A stretch of 64,000 nucleotides of DNA from Ianthella basta (taxonomy: Eukaryota > Porifera > Demospongiae > Verongiida > Ianthellidae), in contig OZ025869.1 of assembly GCA_964019415.1 (NCBI GenBank), forward strand, positions 8,287,214 through 8,351,213. The letters run 5' to 3'. A program made the position numbers and the translations under genes. The notes beneath the pieces were generated by a model. It saw nothing but the letters and a program-made list of their open reading frames with translations, was not told the origin of the DNA and ran no database searches. The stretch's first letter is position 1. Each line of letters begins with the position of its first letter. Below are positions 33,606 through 44,179 of this stretch, piece by piece.

Positions 33606-34120
33606 GTACAACCTCCTTCACATAGAACCAATCGGCACTAGCCCCTATCACCCCAAACTGATGGGTTAGTGGAAAGATTTAACCAAACCCTCAAGGCCAT
33701 GCTCTAGATGGCTGCCTCGAAGGACGGAAAGGACTGGGATAATCTGATTCCCTACTTGCTGTTTGCATATAGGGAGGTGCCCCAGTCTTCCACGGGCTTC
33801 TCTCCCTTTGAGCTACTCTATGGGAGACAGGTACAAGGGCCGAGCACAGAGAGTGTTGTGTCGTATGTGCTTGCCATGAGGAAGATATTATCAAGGATGC
33901 AGGAGTTGGTAAAGCCAGGCTGAGCAGAAGGTTTGGTACGACCGCAGTGCCAGATCCAGGGAGTTCCAGTCCGGGGAGGAGGTGCTGGTCCCGCTCCCAA
34001 GTTCTGCTAGTAAGCTGCTTGCTCAATGGCAAGGGCCCTACAAGATCGTGAAGAAGGTTGGGCGGGTGAATTACGAAGTGGACATGAGTGATAAGAAGAA
34101 GAGAAAACGAGTATTCCATG
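33606..34120 (+). pseudogene. integrase C-terminal half of Gmr1-like element
   Basis: Conserved pieces are TSPYHP, then DGLVERFNQT in a shifted frame, then LPYLLFAYREVPQSSTGFSP and LLYGRQV. A chromatin-binding-type C-terminus follows (WQGPYKIVKKVG, VFHVNLLRKWH). It is damaged by a 1-nt loss near 33,655, a TAG before MAASKDGK, and another frame change near 33,915. Only the third catalytic acid region is present. Confidence 0.82.
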
Positions 34121-34708
34121 TCAATCTCCTTCGGAAGTGGCACACCCCCATGGGGGCATTTGTAGCCCTGGAGGACGACATTGCCGACTGGGACAGTGAA
34201 GTACCAGCCTATGACAGCGGGGCTGGGAAGGTGGATGGTCAAGCGCCAAACAATAGTGACCGTCTGACACTGGACCAGAAGGCGGAGTTGGGTAAGGTAC
34301 TGGAGTGTTTCCCAGAGGTGTTGTGCAATGAACCCGGCAAGACAACCCTGATCGAACATTACATTGAGACTGGGTTGGCTAGCCCTCTGCGCCAACCACC
34401 ATACCGGGTGCCATACGCACAGAGAGATGCAGTATTGAAGGAGTTACAGGAGATGGAGGCACGTGGAATAATTGAGCCTTCATTAAGTGAGTGGTCTGCC
34501 CCAATCGTTGCTGTGGGTAAGAAGGATGGAACATTGCGGCTGTGTGTCGACTACAGACGGTTAAACAGCGTCACGCGGGCCAACCCTTATCCGATGCTGA
34601 GAATCGATGAGCTCCTAGATGGGATCGGACAGGCACAGTATATTACCACCCTAGATTTAACTTGGGGTTATTGGCAGGTGCCTGTCGCAGAAGAGTCATG
34701 ACCGAAGA

Positions 34709-35430
34709 TAGCCTCGTCCCCAGGCCCTTCGCGTTAATTACGGGGGAGAAGAAGGGCCTGGGAGCCACTGTTCCGTGACGTCATACTTCCGTACCAAAAT
34801 GGCACGTCGGCGGATTGCATAAGGTTCGGTGGACGGCCACGAGCGCGGCCTTCGTAAGGCTTTGCACATGGAGAGTTTGCTCGTCAGACGTGTCTCCAAT
34901 CCGATCATCCTTGTTGTTCAGCCGAAAGGGGCTGAAGGAAGACCTTCCCGGGCGCCTTAGTCGGCTACTGTTGGTGCCAATCGAGGATGGCGACGGTCTG
35001 CCGCAGTATGTGTGCAAGCCTAGCAACAGCTCAGTCCATCGAAGAGCAATGCTGCCATACGTACTTTCAGCAAAGTCGAAAAGGAATGGCAACACCTCGT
35101 AGCAGACCGACTTCCCGAAACCAGTCGGTAGCCACAGAAGTACGTCCTTCCGTTGGTAGAGATAACGAATAGCAGTCAGCTGTTCTTGATTGAGCACGAT
35201 ACTAGAAAATCCAACGTGAGAAAGAGCGTACGACAGAGTGACAGTGAATAGCTGTCCTCTGTAACCTGCGCAGTAGCCAGTACCTTAGTTGACTTTTACG
35301 GATAATATACGGACGTGTCAGTTTCCGTTCCCCTACTTTTGGGGTAAAGTTTGCGCATGCGACAACAGTGTATACCAGGCCGTCTTTCCCGCCCACGCTA
35401 ATTATCGCGGACAGCCTGGGGACGAGGCTA
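34709..35430. mobile_element. 722-bp TIR element carrying a helicase fragment
   Basis: Perfect 17-bp inverted termini TAGCCTCGTCCCCAGGC (34709-34725 and 35414-35430) extend imperfectly to about 34 bp. The flanks are a 9-bp target duplication (GACCGAAGA / GGCCGAAGA, one mismatch) inside RT codons. The 8-9 bp duplication suggests a MULE-, hAT- or KDZ-like mechanism, but the termini do not settle the superfamily. Confidence 0.85.
35017..35290 (-). pseudogene. RecQ/DEAD-type helicase N-terminal fragment inside TIR element
   Basis: The minus-strand frame reads LSYALSHVGF, then LNQEQLTAIRYLYQRKDVLL, then the Walker A segment LPTGFGKSVCYEVLPFLFD. This is the start of a superfamily 2 helicase of the type found in several invertebrate transposons. 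The DExH box and later motifs are absent, since sequence after about 35,017 no longer matches. It is either a captured exon or a deletion derivative of an autonomous helicase-encoding element. Confidence 0.7.
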
Positions 35431-36486
35431 GGCCGAAGACAGCATTCACAACACCCATGGGGCTGTATCAGTTCACAGTGGTGCCCTTTGGGCTGTGTGG
35501 GGCCCCCGCTACATTTCAATGCTTAATGGATCAGCTCTTGCGTGGGCTGGAAAGCAACGTGGCGGCATACTTGGATGACATCGTCATTTTCAGCAACTCA
35601 TGGGAGGAGCACCGTGACCATATCCGAACGGTACTGAACTGGCTGAAGGAGGCTGGCTTGACCCTGAAGCCACACAAATGCCACTTCGCCATGGCCGAAT
35701 GTGTTTACCTGGGGCATGTTGTTGGTAACGGGGTAGTACACCCTGAAGTGACCAAGCTGAATAAGGAAGATATCAACCAACTTGGTAAATTAGTACGCAT
35801 AAACACAGGCATAAGCACACAAATTCTTTCAACTTGATCTTAAAATCTTTCTATCATACATAGACCACAACATTCAAGCATTCCTGGCATTCTACTGAAA
35901 GTCTTTCCCAGGAGCCACGATCACGCCAAAAATGCATATGCTAGAGGACCACGCAGTCCCTTGGATTAAGCAGTGGCACTGTGGGCTTAGATTTCATGGA
36001 GAGCAAGGGCTGGAATCTATTCATGCAGAATTCAACTCTCTAAAAGTAACAAATGTAACATTAGAGATCCAGCAGAGAAATTGAAGCACATACTGAAAGA
36101 GCACCATTTACGAATGAGCCCACAGGCAGCTGACTTCATTCCACCAAAGCAAAAGAGAAAACATGTTTCATAAACCTTTGAACAAGGTCAACTATATTTC
36201 AAATGGCTCTTTTACAAACACAGATGTTCCCTTTCCTTATTTCTGTAACTTCATTAATTTATAATTGTGTGCCCAATTATACAGGCATTCATTAGCTATA
36301 TATACCAGCTATATGAAATCAAAGTACATAATGCTATATATATATAGAATGATTATTAGAGTGACCGCAGCATGAGAATCAGAGGCTGCTCAGCCAAGGT
36401 TGGCTTACTGGTCACTGAAAAAATTTTTTTACAAAAATTAGCTTGCAGGTGAAAGTGGATAGGTGAGTATACATAGTGACTATACA

Positions 36487-37266
36487 CTAATTGATGCATA
36501 AAAGTGATTGCCTTAAATGGTACATTTGAAGAATAAGGGATATGGTTGTATTATCAGTATTCGTTAAGAGGAACTTACATTTGTCATAAGAAGAAAGATT
36601 TGTAAATGAGTTTGATAGAGTTAGGCAATGAGAAAATAATTTTTGTCTAACAGAGCTAAGAGTGTGGCAGATGATTAAAAAGTGATGCTGATCCTCCACC
36701 TCCCCACAATTACACAGTCTACACACCCTATCACTACAGGGTGTCCCAGTGTACCTCCCCACCTCCACCGCCAGGGGCAGGCATCCCGCTCGGAGGCCCG
36801 CCATAACTCTCCTACCCCCCAGTGATCTCATAGTGAATAGATAGTCCTCTGTACCTGGACCATGTTTAATTTGCCTATATAACACTAGTCTACCACCTGA
36901 ATCAGAGCCTACTGGAATTTCGCTAACCTCTGACTTCCATTTATCTATTGAGCATCTGATTAGATATTCCCTATAATATTGTAGACTTTGATTGATGCAT
37001 AATGTTGGTGCTGAATATTCATTGGAGTGGTTGTTTTTAAAAATGTCATGGATATGGGCAATCCAATTCTTATACCCTTTATCAGATGCTAAATTACTTG
37101 CTTCAATAAATATCTGCTTATTTAATCTACCTTCAGCCATTTTGCTTAATCTGAACCAGAATCCTATGCATGAGATCTTAGTGATTGTCGTAATGGGGAG
37201 CCAGCCTAAATCACCTAGAAGAGCTACAATCGGGGCATTTCTGCCTACACCTAGGAAGCTTCTCAT
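36487..37266 (-). pseudogene. non-LTR retrotransposon (LINE) 3' end
   Basis: A 259-codon open segment resembles the region after the RT domain of invertebrate LINEs. It has GVGRNAPIVALLGDLGWLPI near the start and a CCHC-like knuckle CRLCNCGEVEDQHHFLIIC near the end. The RT core and endonuclease are absent, so it is a typical 5'-truncated insertion. The 5' break lies near two copies of a CTATATATACACAATCATTT repeat (about 37,270-37,312). Confidence 0.8.
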
Positions 37267-37312
37267 TAATATATATACACAATCATTTCGCTATATATAC
37301 ACAATCATTTCT

Positions 37313-39061
37313 GGTCCGTTCATTCGTCTTTTTGTGCACACATGCCTCTAGAACATGCATCTGATCAGTTGACAGAAGCACAAGATCAACTAAGTGACCA
37401 AGTTAATTGGGTTACTGCCTTAAAGTATAATACCTTAGAGTTCAAATGATTTTGTAACATCTGCTCCATTCATTAATGGCTGTTACAAGTTAACCCAGCA
37501 CTAAAAATACAGGATAAACAATTACTTCGACTGTTAGTTGCACAATTCAGTAATCGAAAAGAAGCCCACAAGGTAAGTTTCAATGGTATGTTCAAAACTG
37601 TACATAAAAAAATGTGCAGAGAAATACCTACAACCAGCCTGTACTATACTACATAGAGTCCACAACCGAAGTCAGGACTCCGAGAAAACTCGGGCTAAGT
37701 AGTTACTAACAATTTGGGGTCAAGCAAAATATGCATAAAATAGCTGGGAGAAAGGCAGTAGAAAACATCTGGTCATTTCAAACGCACTTTATGTAGTTTA
37801 TACAACTATTTAATGGCAATATGCACTTTCATTTCTTACCAACTGATGGTCCAGGCCCATCTGCGTACCTTCCACGCGCGGGCCAGCGTTCAAGCGCTAG
37901 CGCTGCCCGATTCCCATTCCAAACTTAAATTCCAATAACGTAGGTTTGAAACACCCGTGCTAGTGAATGCAAAGCATTGTCGGGCGAGCCTGAGTAAGTG
38001 CGCTACGCAGTGACTGTTTCAGTGATGCATGCATTAAACAGTAAGCAGAATAATCCCCTTCTATTCACTTGTGCTGTCGTCTCTTCTGTGCACTCTTGCT
38101 TCTACTAACTGCGTCAGTGTGGCGACCTTCCTCTGTTCCTGGTTCTGCTCCCTCCTGTGCAGCCACCTTCGTATGTTGTATTCTACTGTGCGCTGATCTA
38201 AGGAGAAATTCCCGCGACGTCCGTGCTTTGGGCAGCCCGCCTGGCCCTGTCATACTCTCTCCGCACTCCACACCGTTCTTTCCTCTGTTCTGGCGTTTCT
38301 TAGGCACGCCGAGCCCGTTCTCTCTCTCTTCTCCTGCGCAGGTGGTCCTCTCTGTCGTTGGGCAAGTTTGACGGTCTACGGTCCGTAGAATTGTCGGTGG
38401 TGTGATCCATGGCTGTAGCATGCCATGGGTCGACTCACATTGTATTGTCTCTAACCCAATTGATTGTGTGGGCCCACAGTGCAGGTATAACGATATGCAT
38501 GATAGTGCGACCACAGTGCTTATGAGATGTAAAATGGCTGGTATAATTGGGGCGAGCCTGAGCGAGCCCCACTTAGTGCGTAGTGTAGCTGGAAGCGCCA
38601 ACAGGATGTGTTTAACATCTACCTCTCCTGCTCAAATCTAGGAGACCCCTTAGCTGCACTAATGCATTGTGAGCTAGGGTTCCCTGGCCAGCTACCTATC
38701 CAATTGTCTACCTAGCCCTGTAACTAGAAGCAGCATGGTACCATATTGGAACCCTGCTTGGTGTTAAAGGTGTGGTACCCCCGATGTGCCCTTTGACCTT
38801 TGACCTTTGACCCCTGTGCTGGCGCCACATAGTGATTAATATAACTTAGAGGCCACACCTGGGGGAGACCCATCCCTACAGGGACCCCCAGGTGGGAGGA
38901 AACTATCCTGACTGCAGTTCTAACTATGTCCACCTATTCCCCCTTATTATTGAAAACACGCCCATTATGGTCATGTGACTCAAGAATTCTGCCCCAAAAA
39001 GACTCACAAAAAATGGAGACACGTATATAGTCCAGTAAGGTGCGCGTATGCAGTGTATTAG
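37313..39061. other. no recognised gene; probable flank of DIRS-like element
   Basis: A minus-strand frame of 178 codons (38,065-38,601) is open but of unknown and compositionally odd sequence. The segment 38,488-38,545 is an inverted, diverged match to 43,016-43,075 (ATGAGATGC, GATAGTGC, CCACA blocks), so these two pieces may be remnants of inverted termini around the tyrosine-recombinase retroelement, or copies of one miniature repeat. Confidence 0.4.
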
Positions 39062-39990
39062 TCACCTAGGTAACTTTTCCGCAACTTGGGCCAGCTCTTC
39101 TGATGAAGGTTGGATGTATTGCTGATACGCCATGCTTTGCCATTGTCCAAGGACCTTAATTGTTGTCTCAGCTACCCCGGCCTGACTGGCTGATGTTGCA
39201 GCTCCAATATGAAAACTGTGGCCATTGAATTTGGCCCCCTGGAGGCCGGCTGTCGTCAGCGTATGTTGGATGCAGCTGACAAATTTGCGACGGCATAGTG
39301 GAGAGTGGTCCTCGTTGATAAACAGAGGTCCTGGAGCACCGCCTCGCTTGTTCAGGTACTCCAACAAGGCATCAACTGGGCAAATGCCTGCTCCGGTGCT
39401 CCCTAGTACCACGGATAACCCCGCACGAAACTGGTCAGTCTTTGATGCCTTTATCCGCAGATGAATTCTGCGTTTAGACTTATCCTCCACTATAGTGACG
39501 TCCGAGAGGCAGAGATGGACTTGTGGATCAAACCGGATGTCATCGGGACAAAGGAATTCCCCGCAGTGCAGAAACCCAAAAACGCTTGTGCAACAGGCAG
39601 CCCAGATGAGGACATTGCTGAACTCTAATGGGTTGGCTGCCAATGTGTCTTTTATCTTTGCCATGATGCTGATGGTGATTGGGAGCCTAATTAAAGAGGG
39701 CTGCTTCTGCGTATTGGCCCTTCTGATACCCCAAAGGACAAGCTTGATGTACGGGGACATTAGTGAGGGGAATATATCCGATGGGTTCCCCAAGAGATTG
39801 TGGTATCTTAAGCCGGAAAGATAAGACTCAATTGTGGATATTGAGAGTCCTTGTTGCCCGAGATAAGCCACGAACAAGGCTACCTTCTCGTGGGAGATGG
39901 GGTGGAGGGGGAGGGAGAATGCGTCAGCAAATGCCTGGTACTTGCGCCAGCCTGAGGCATACACCTTCCTGGTGGTTTGCGCAATTTCTC
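39062..39990 (-). pseudogene. tyrosine recombinase of DIRS/Ngaro-like retroelement
   Basis: The minus-strand frame enters from about 40,000 (IAQTTRKVYASGWRKYQ). It contains a SAM-like core-binding domain, then the catalytic domain with GHSFHIGAATSA and LGQWQSMAYQQYI, the last Tyr being the likely nucleophile. In this family the first motif reads HxxR and the earlier box reads FLRxGE. Here they read HSFHI and FLHCGE, so both Arg positions are His. Both changes are CG to CA on the coding strand, consistent with decay of methylated CpG. The protein length (about 300 aa) is normal. Confidence 0.85.
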
Positions 39991-41785
39991 CCTCCAGAAA
40001 TTGTTGAAGAGCTCCCTCCAGGAAGCAGATGTCGCTGGCGTGGCCTGCGAACAGAGCAGCATAATTAATGCTGGGGACAAAGGTGAAGGGAAAGGATAAT
40101 TCCCCGGGTGTGTGCTACGAAAATCCAAAGCTTGGTTCCGGGACAGGAGGTCTGCTCCAATGTTGTCTGTGCCTGAGATGTGTACTGCCCTGAGGCGGAA
40201 ATCAAAGAGAGTCTGGAAAAGGGCCAGGCACTTCAGGAGATGGGCTGCCAGAGGATTCTGGGCATGCAGAGAGTTAACCTGGGTCACTGCTGGGGCGTTG
40301 TCTGAGTGGCATAGGATAAGCTTGCCTGCCCAGTATCTACCCCAGACACCTGCAGCCGCCACAATAGGGAATAACTCCTTAAGGGCAGTAGAGGAGAGAG
40401 GGGTGTCCCTAAGCCAAGGGAATTGGAACCAGAATGGGGGGGCCCAGGCGCCACAGCCCCAGGACCCTGATGCGTCGCAGAACAGCAGCTGATCAGGTTG
40501 GTGTAGGATGATGAACTGCTGCACTGATAGGCCTTGCCATTTATCAAGGAACAAAGCCCACCATGCCAGCTCTGCCCTGGTGTCTGTGCTGATACGTCTA
40601 GCCTGGCCTGGCTTCAGGGAGGACCTCAGAGTGAACAGTGATTTAGGAATGCCCTGCCTAGGGGGCATACTGTGGCTGCATGGACCAGGTGGACCAGGAA
40701 TGAGTTGAAGAAGTGCGAGTCCCTGATTACCTGCGGGCTGTAGAGTGATTCCACCGTTGCCCGACTTTTCCCCACCCTCTCGGCTGTTAAAGAGGTGGTC
40801 ATGTTTGCTGAGTCTAGTTGGATGCCTAAGAATGTGAGTGAGTGAGTCGGTCCCTCTGTCTTCTCGGGCGCGATTGGGACCCCAAGCTCTTGGCAGGCCT
40901 GGAGGGTAGTGGAGAGGTATTGCTGGCATTCGCCAGAGTCCGGTGCACAAGGTGGACAAGGAAGTCGTCCAGGTAGTGGATCACTGCCTTAACCCCCCTC
41001 TGGCGCAAAATCCACTCCAGAGCCTCCCCCAGGGCACTGAAGATGGCTGGGGCTGATGCCAGGCCAAATGTCAGCTGGCAATCAATGAAGATTTGACCCC
41101 GCCAGCATACTCCCAGAAATCTCAGGTCGTCTGGGTGGATAGGCACCATCCTGTATGCCTCTTTGATGTCTAATTTTGCCATGATGCAATTGGTTCCAAA
41201 GAAATGCATCAGGTGGGCGGCATCCTCTACTGAGGAGTAAGCCACATGAGTGGCCTCTCGTCTCAGATGGTCATTCATGTTGCTGCCTGACGGGCGCGAG
41301 AGGTCAACTACCACCCGCCATTTCCCTGGAGTTTTCTTCGGGACCGCTGCGATGCTATTCGTGACCACTGCCCTGCATTGCTGAGGTTCATACGCGCCGG
41401 CCATGTACCCCTTTTCCAACTGGTCATGAATAAAGCCGTCAATTACCTGTGCATTACCCTGAGCAGTTGGGGAGTTCTTGCACACTGGTCTTGGGGGTGG
41501 AGTTCCCCTGAGGCCAATTCGAAAGCCCTGTTCAATGCCGCTTGCAACCATTTCTGCAGGCGCTGGCAGCCCATCCCAGTCGGGATGGGCTGACAGCACC
41601 TGCCTCCATGCTGTGGATATCAGGGGGGTAGAGACGGTCGTCAAACGGGTTGTAGAGGGGGCACCATCCTGGGGCACCTGCTGAAATAGAGGTGCCTGTA
41701 GCTTGGCAAACTGACATGCCAGGATCGAGGCCATCATGGCGGATGTTGAAGTTGGCATTTCCGAAGTACCTGCAGCCACCAACAA
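39990..41785 (-). pseudogene. reverse transcriptase/RNase H of DIRS/Ngaro-like retroelement
   Basis: Upstream of the recombinase on the same strand. The RT reads KKTPGKWRVVVDLSRPSG, then MAKLDIKEAYRMVPIH (motif A), TFGLASAPAIFS and VIHYLDDFLV (catalytic YLDD). RNase H reads LLFCDASGSWGCGAW, then LCHSDNAPAVTQVNS, then HISGTDNIGADLLSR. RT and RNase H are in different frames, with the linking segment (GVPIAPEKTEGPTHSLTFLG) in a third frame, so two frameshifts lie around 40,700-40,960. The RT, RNase H, tyrosine recombinase order is diagnostic of DIRS-type elements. No methyltransferase was seen, which favours Ngaro. Confidence 0.88.
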
Positions 41786-41821
41786 ATGGGGGTGGGGTGG
41801 GTACTGAGGGGTGCACCGGTT

Positions 41822-43837
41822 ATGCTAGGTTTATTGAGCCTAGCTATCATGTGCAGTTAATACTCAGTCTGTTAATAGTGCCATTCTGGGTGGGCATGGC
41901 AATCCTTCCCCATGCATTGCCATAACCCCTACGCTTGGAGACTGAGTAGCATGGTAGTGAGTTGTGCGCATGGCCTCATGGCCAGGAGATACACTATAGG
42001 GTTGCCCCTATATACATATAATTGTGTGTATCGGTGCGGCCTGCAAAAGGCCTGCGTACCACTGAGTTGTGCTTACGTATCCTCATATAATAACACAACA
42101 GAAGCAACAACTACAGAAAGAAGTGGGGGGTCACAATGACACTAGCATCAGATCTAGATTCAGAGCTTCTAGATTGGGTCAGTCTCTCGGGTTGACTACC
42201 TCCTATAGCTAGCTGTGTGTTGCAGGTTCCTTAGCTACGATGCCGAAGACGGCATTGTTCACGAGGGGGCGCGCTACCTCATTCCTTGGTAGTGCTGTTC
42301 CCTTGCTAGGGGGCATATGGGAGGCTGCTCCCAGGTGTCCCTGGCTGCCTGTTTGGGCTGCTCTCGTGCTCGCCCCGCTGGGGGCTTGCCGGGCCTGCTC
42401 TGCGCGCTCTACCTCGGCCCCGCTGGGGGTTGTGTTCTACCGCACTGCTGGCGGATACGCTCTTTCTCGTTCCGCTGGGAACGTGAGTCCAAACGCCTTG
42501 GGCGCCCTCGCCCAACGCTTGGCGGCCATTACGGGGGGCCGGGTACGTTGGTGCGTGGCGTGTGCATGGTCTGCTGTGAGCCGTGAGCTACGCGGAGGTG
42601 CAACTTACCGGACGTGAAAGTCTGTGGTTGTTCGGCCATCTCCTTAACTGACGAATCGCCTGAATACGCTGCACACGTGCGGGAAAAATGCCCAACGACC
42701 GGGAGACAGAAAAAAATCCTGTCGATGCACCAAGGGAGCACGAGGCAAGTGCTGCACATGCACAGAGCCCTGCGACATAGTCTGATGTGCCTCACGTGCA
42801 CAACGAACCTAGCCATGACGTATATACTGGCAAAGCTCCTTTGTTACGCTGTTAACTACGTTCAACTAGGGTTAAACTACATATAAATTGTTCCGGCAGT
42901 CAGTTTGGGTCACGGGGTAAAGTTTTGGCGTAATAATATGTTGGACTCATCGGGGGACTGCAACACATTTTGGGCACAGGGGACTGCTTACACCGTATAC
43001 TTCTATTCTGAATCAGTTTTATACTGGCCATTTTGCATGTTACAAACATTGTGGTTGCACTATCGTGCATCTCATTAGGCGTGGCATATAATAGTACAGG
43101 TATCGCCGGATGTGACGTCACTAGATTCCACCAGTACTGTCGCTGCGGAAAGCTGGGCGAGGTAGAGTCTAAGACTACACGAACGAACTTTGGCTGCTTA
43201 CCGCCCGTACTCTAGCTCAACACTATCTGAAGAGACATGGGAGTATCCAGACGATTTCTCTCCCTACAGCTTCAAAAAGGTTATCCTGCCACACCTGATC
43301 GATGCCCAAGGCATCCTGCTGAGTCTTTACAACTTTAAGCATCAACAGTGTAGCTGTCAGTCATTAACTCTTCATTTCTTGCAACACACCCACTTGTACG
43401 ATTTCTATGCAAGCTAGGCACGTTTTGCCTGCACAGTAAATAATGCTTACCAAACATTCAAGCTATATTTATATTTTACTGTGTTGTGTTTGCACATTAA
43501 TTCACTGTGCTAGCTAGACACAATGTGTGCTGGCGTTCTTGATTCCAGTCGCTTGCTGGTGATTGCAGCCATAGAATTTGCACATGCACTGCTCAGGCTT
43601 GCCCCACAATGCTCTGCATTCGTCTAGTTTGGTAATGGTGTTCGGACTAAACGGTGTAAACACGTACACCTACTGCGAGTTGCAGGCCCCTGGCCAAAAT
43701 GTTACGTAGACTGCTGACCAATACATTACACCAAAACTTTCCCCCGTGGCCCAAACAGACGTACGACAGAAACAGACAGAGCTACCGTACTACTCGTAAG
43801 GGAAGGGGCTCGATCAGGCTCGCCCCAATTACCAAGT
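41822..43837. other. GC-rich block and flanks; possible gag remnant
   Basis: The block 42,240-42,620 is much more GC-rich than its surroundings. On the minus strand it gives Arg/Pro/Ser-rich low-complexity frames (RGRGRARRAGP) of the kind seen in DIRS gag genes. A 125-codon plus-strand frame is also open, but Cys/Ala-rich and unconvincing. The rest shows no recognised gene. Confidence 0.35.
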
Positions 43838-44173
43838 TTACTAGTGTATAAAAATTCCTTTAGAATTAAAAGAGATTTAGGAATGGCCAGCAGAAAAAGC
43901 ATAGAAACAAGCAACAGTAACTCGACACCATGATGAACTACATTGCCATGGAGGTCGTTATGCATTCCTAATTTCCTTGTAGCTACATGGGACTAGCTAG
44001 CTAGACATTTGGGACCATGTAGCTAGCTCTACAAGGGAATTAGGAATGCGTAGCGAACTTCATGGCAATGTGGTTCATCATGGTGTTGAGTTACTGTTGC
44101 TTGTTTCTATGCTTTTTCTGCTGGCCATTCCGAAATCCCTTTTAATTCTAAAGGAATTTTATACACTAGTTGG
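43838..44173. repeat. fold-back inverted repeat, ~160-bp arms
   Basis: Arms of about 43,838-43,999 and 44,012-44,173 are about 90% complementary around a short AGCTAGCTAG-rich centre. The arms read GGAATTTTATACACTAGT at the outer ends and contain TTCTGCTGGCCATTCC. There are no coding features, and no flanking duplication was resolved. It is a miniature fold-back transposon or a palindromic duplication. Confidence 0.85.
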
Positions 44174-44179
44174 TACAGT

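Larger units (their letters stand above)
32810..35757 (+). mobile_element. Gmr1-like Ty3/gypsy retrotransposon, truncated and internally deleted
   Basis: Layout: LTR, primer-binding site, short gag start, abrupt deletion, integrase C-terminal half, reverse transcriptase. Integrase precedes RT within one continuous frame (33,982-34,701), the reversed order that defines Gmr1-like elements. The element interrupts the N-RAG-type gene between its fifth and last recognised exons. It is itself interrupted by a TIR element at 34,709-35,430. RNase H and the 3' LTR are missing. Confidence 0.82.
34121..35757 (+). pseudogene. reverse transcriptase of Gmr1-like element, split by insertion
   Basis: The first half reads EHYIETG, PPYRVPYAQRDAV, KKDGTLRLCVDYRRLNSVTR and TTLDLTWGYWQV (motif A), ending at 34,699. 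The second half resumes at 35,440 with KTAFTTPMGLYQFTVVPFGL, LMDQLL, and the catalytic YLDDIVIFS, then CHFAMAECVYLGHVV. Apart from the inserted TIR element the frame is well preserved, suggesting the insertion killed a still-young copy. It stops at 35,757, where N-RAG-type sequence resumes. Confidence 0.88.
30477..36174 (+). pseudogene. N-RAG-type transposon gene (RAG1 N-terminus-like), broken
   Basis: Exons are inferred at 30477-31448, 31514-31809, 31894-32100, 32197-32442, 32529-32605 and about 35758-36174. Exon 1 starts after CCACAG, with ATG at 30481. It encodes HLCRVCRR, then FGIDI...HPPSFCTSC, a second CxxC pair, a C3HC4 RING (CGICNGIFDS...CGHTFC..RC) and a C2HC finger, in the same order as the non-core part of vertebrate RAG1. 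Later exons encode GDKGQGSFKMALQV and LFLFGNYMF. The last encodes PKMHMLEDH and GEQGLESIHAEFN. Lesions: TAA inside the C2HC finger (31231), a frame change before TTIERRAMG, a TGA and a frameshift in the last exon, and an LTR element inserted after exon 5. Such proteins belong to N-RAG-TP-like elements of invertebrates, not to the RAG1 core recombinase. The GNYMF motif may once have been GDY. Confidence 0.8.

Noticed and set aside
42240-42620. 125-codon plus-strand frame in the GC-rich block
   Set aside because: Composition-driven. The minus strand is open too, and the flanking retroelement is on the minus strand.
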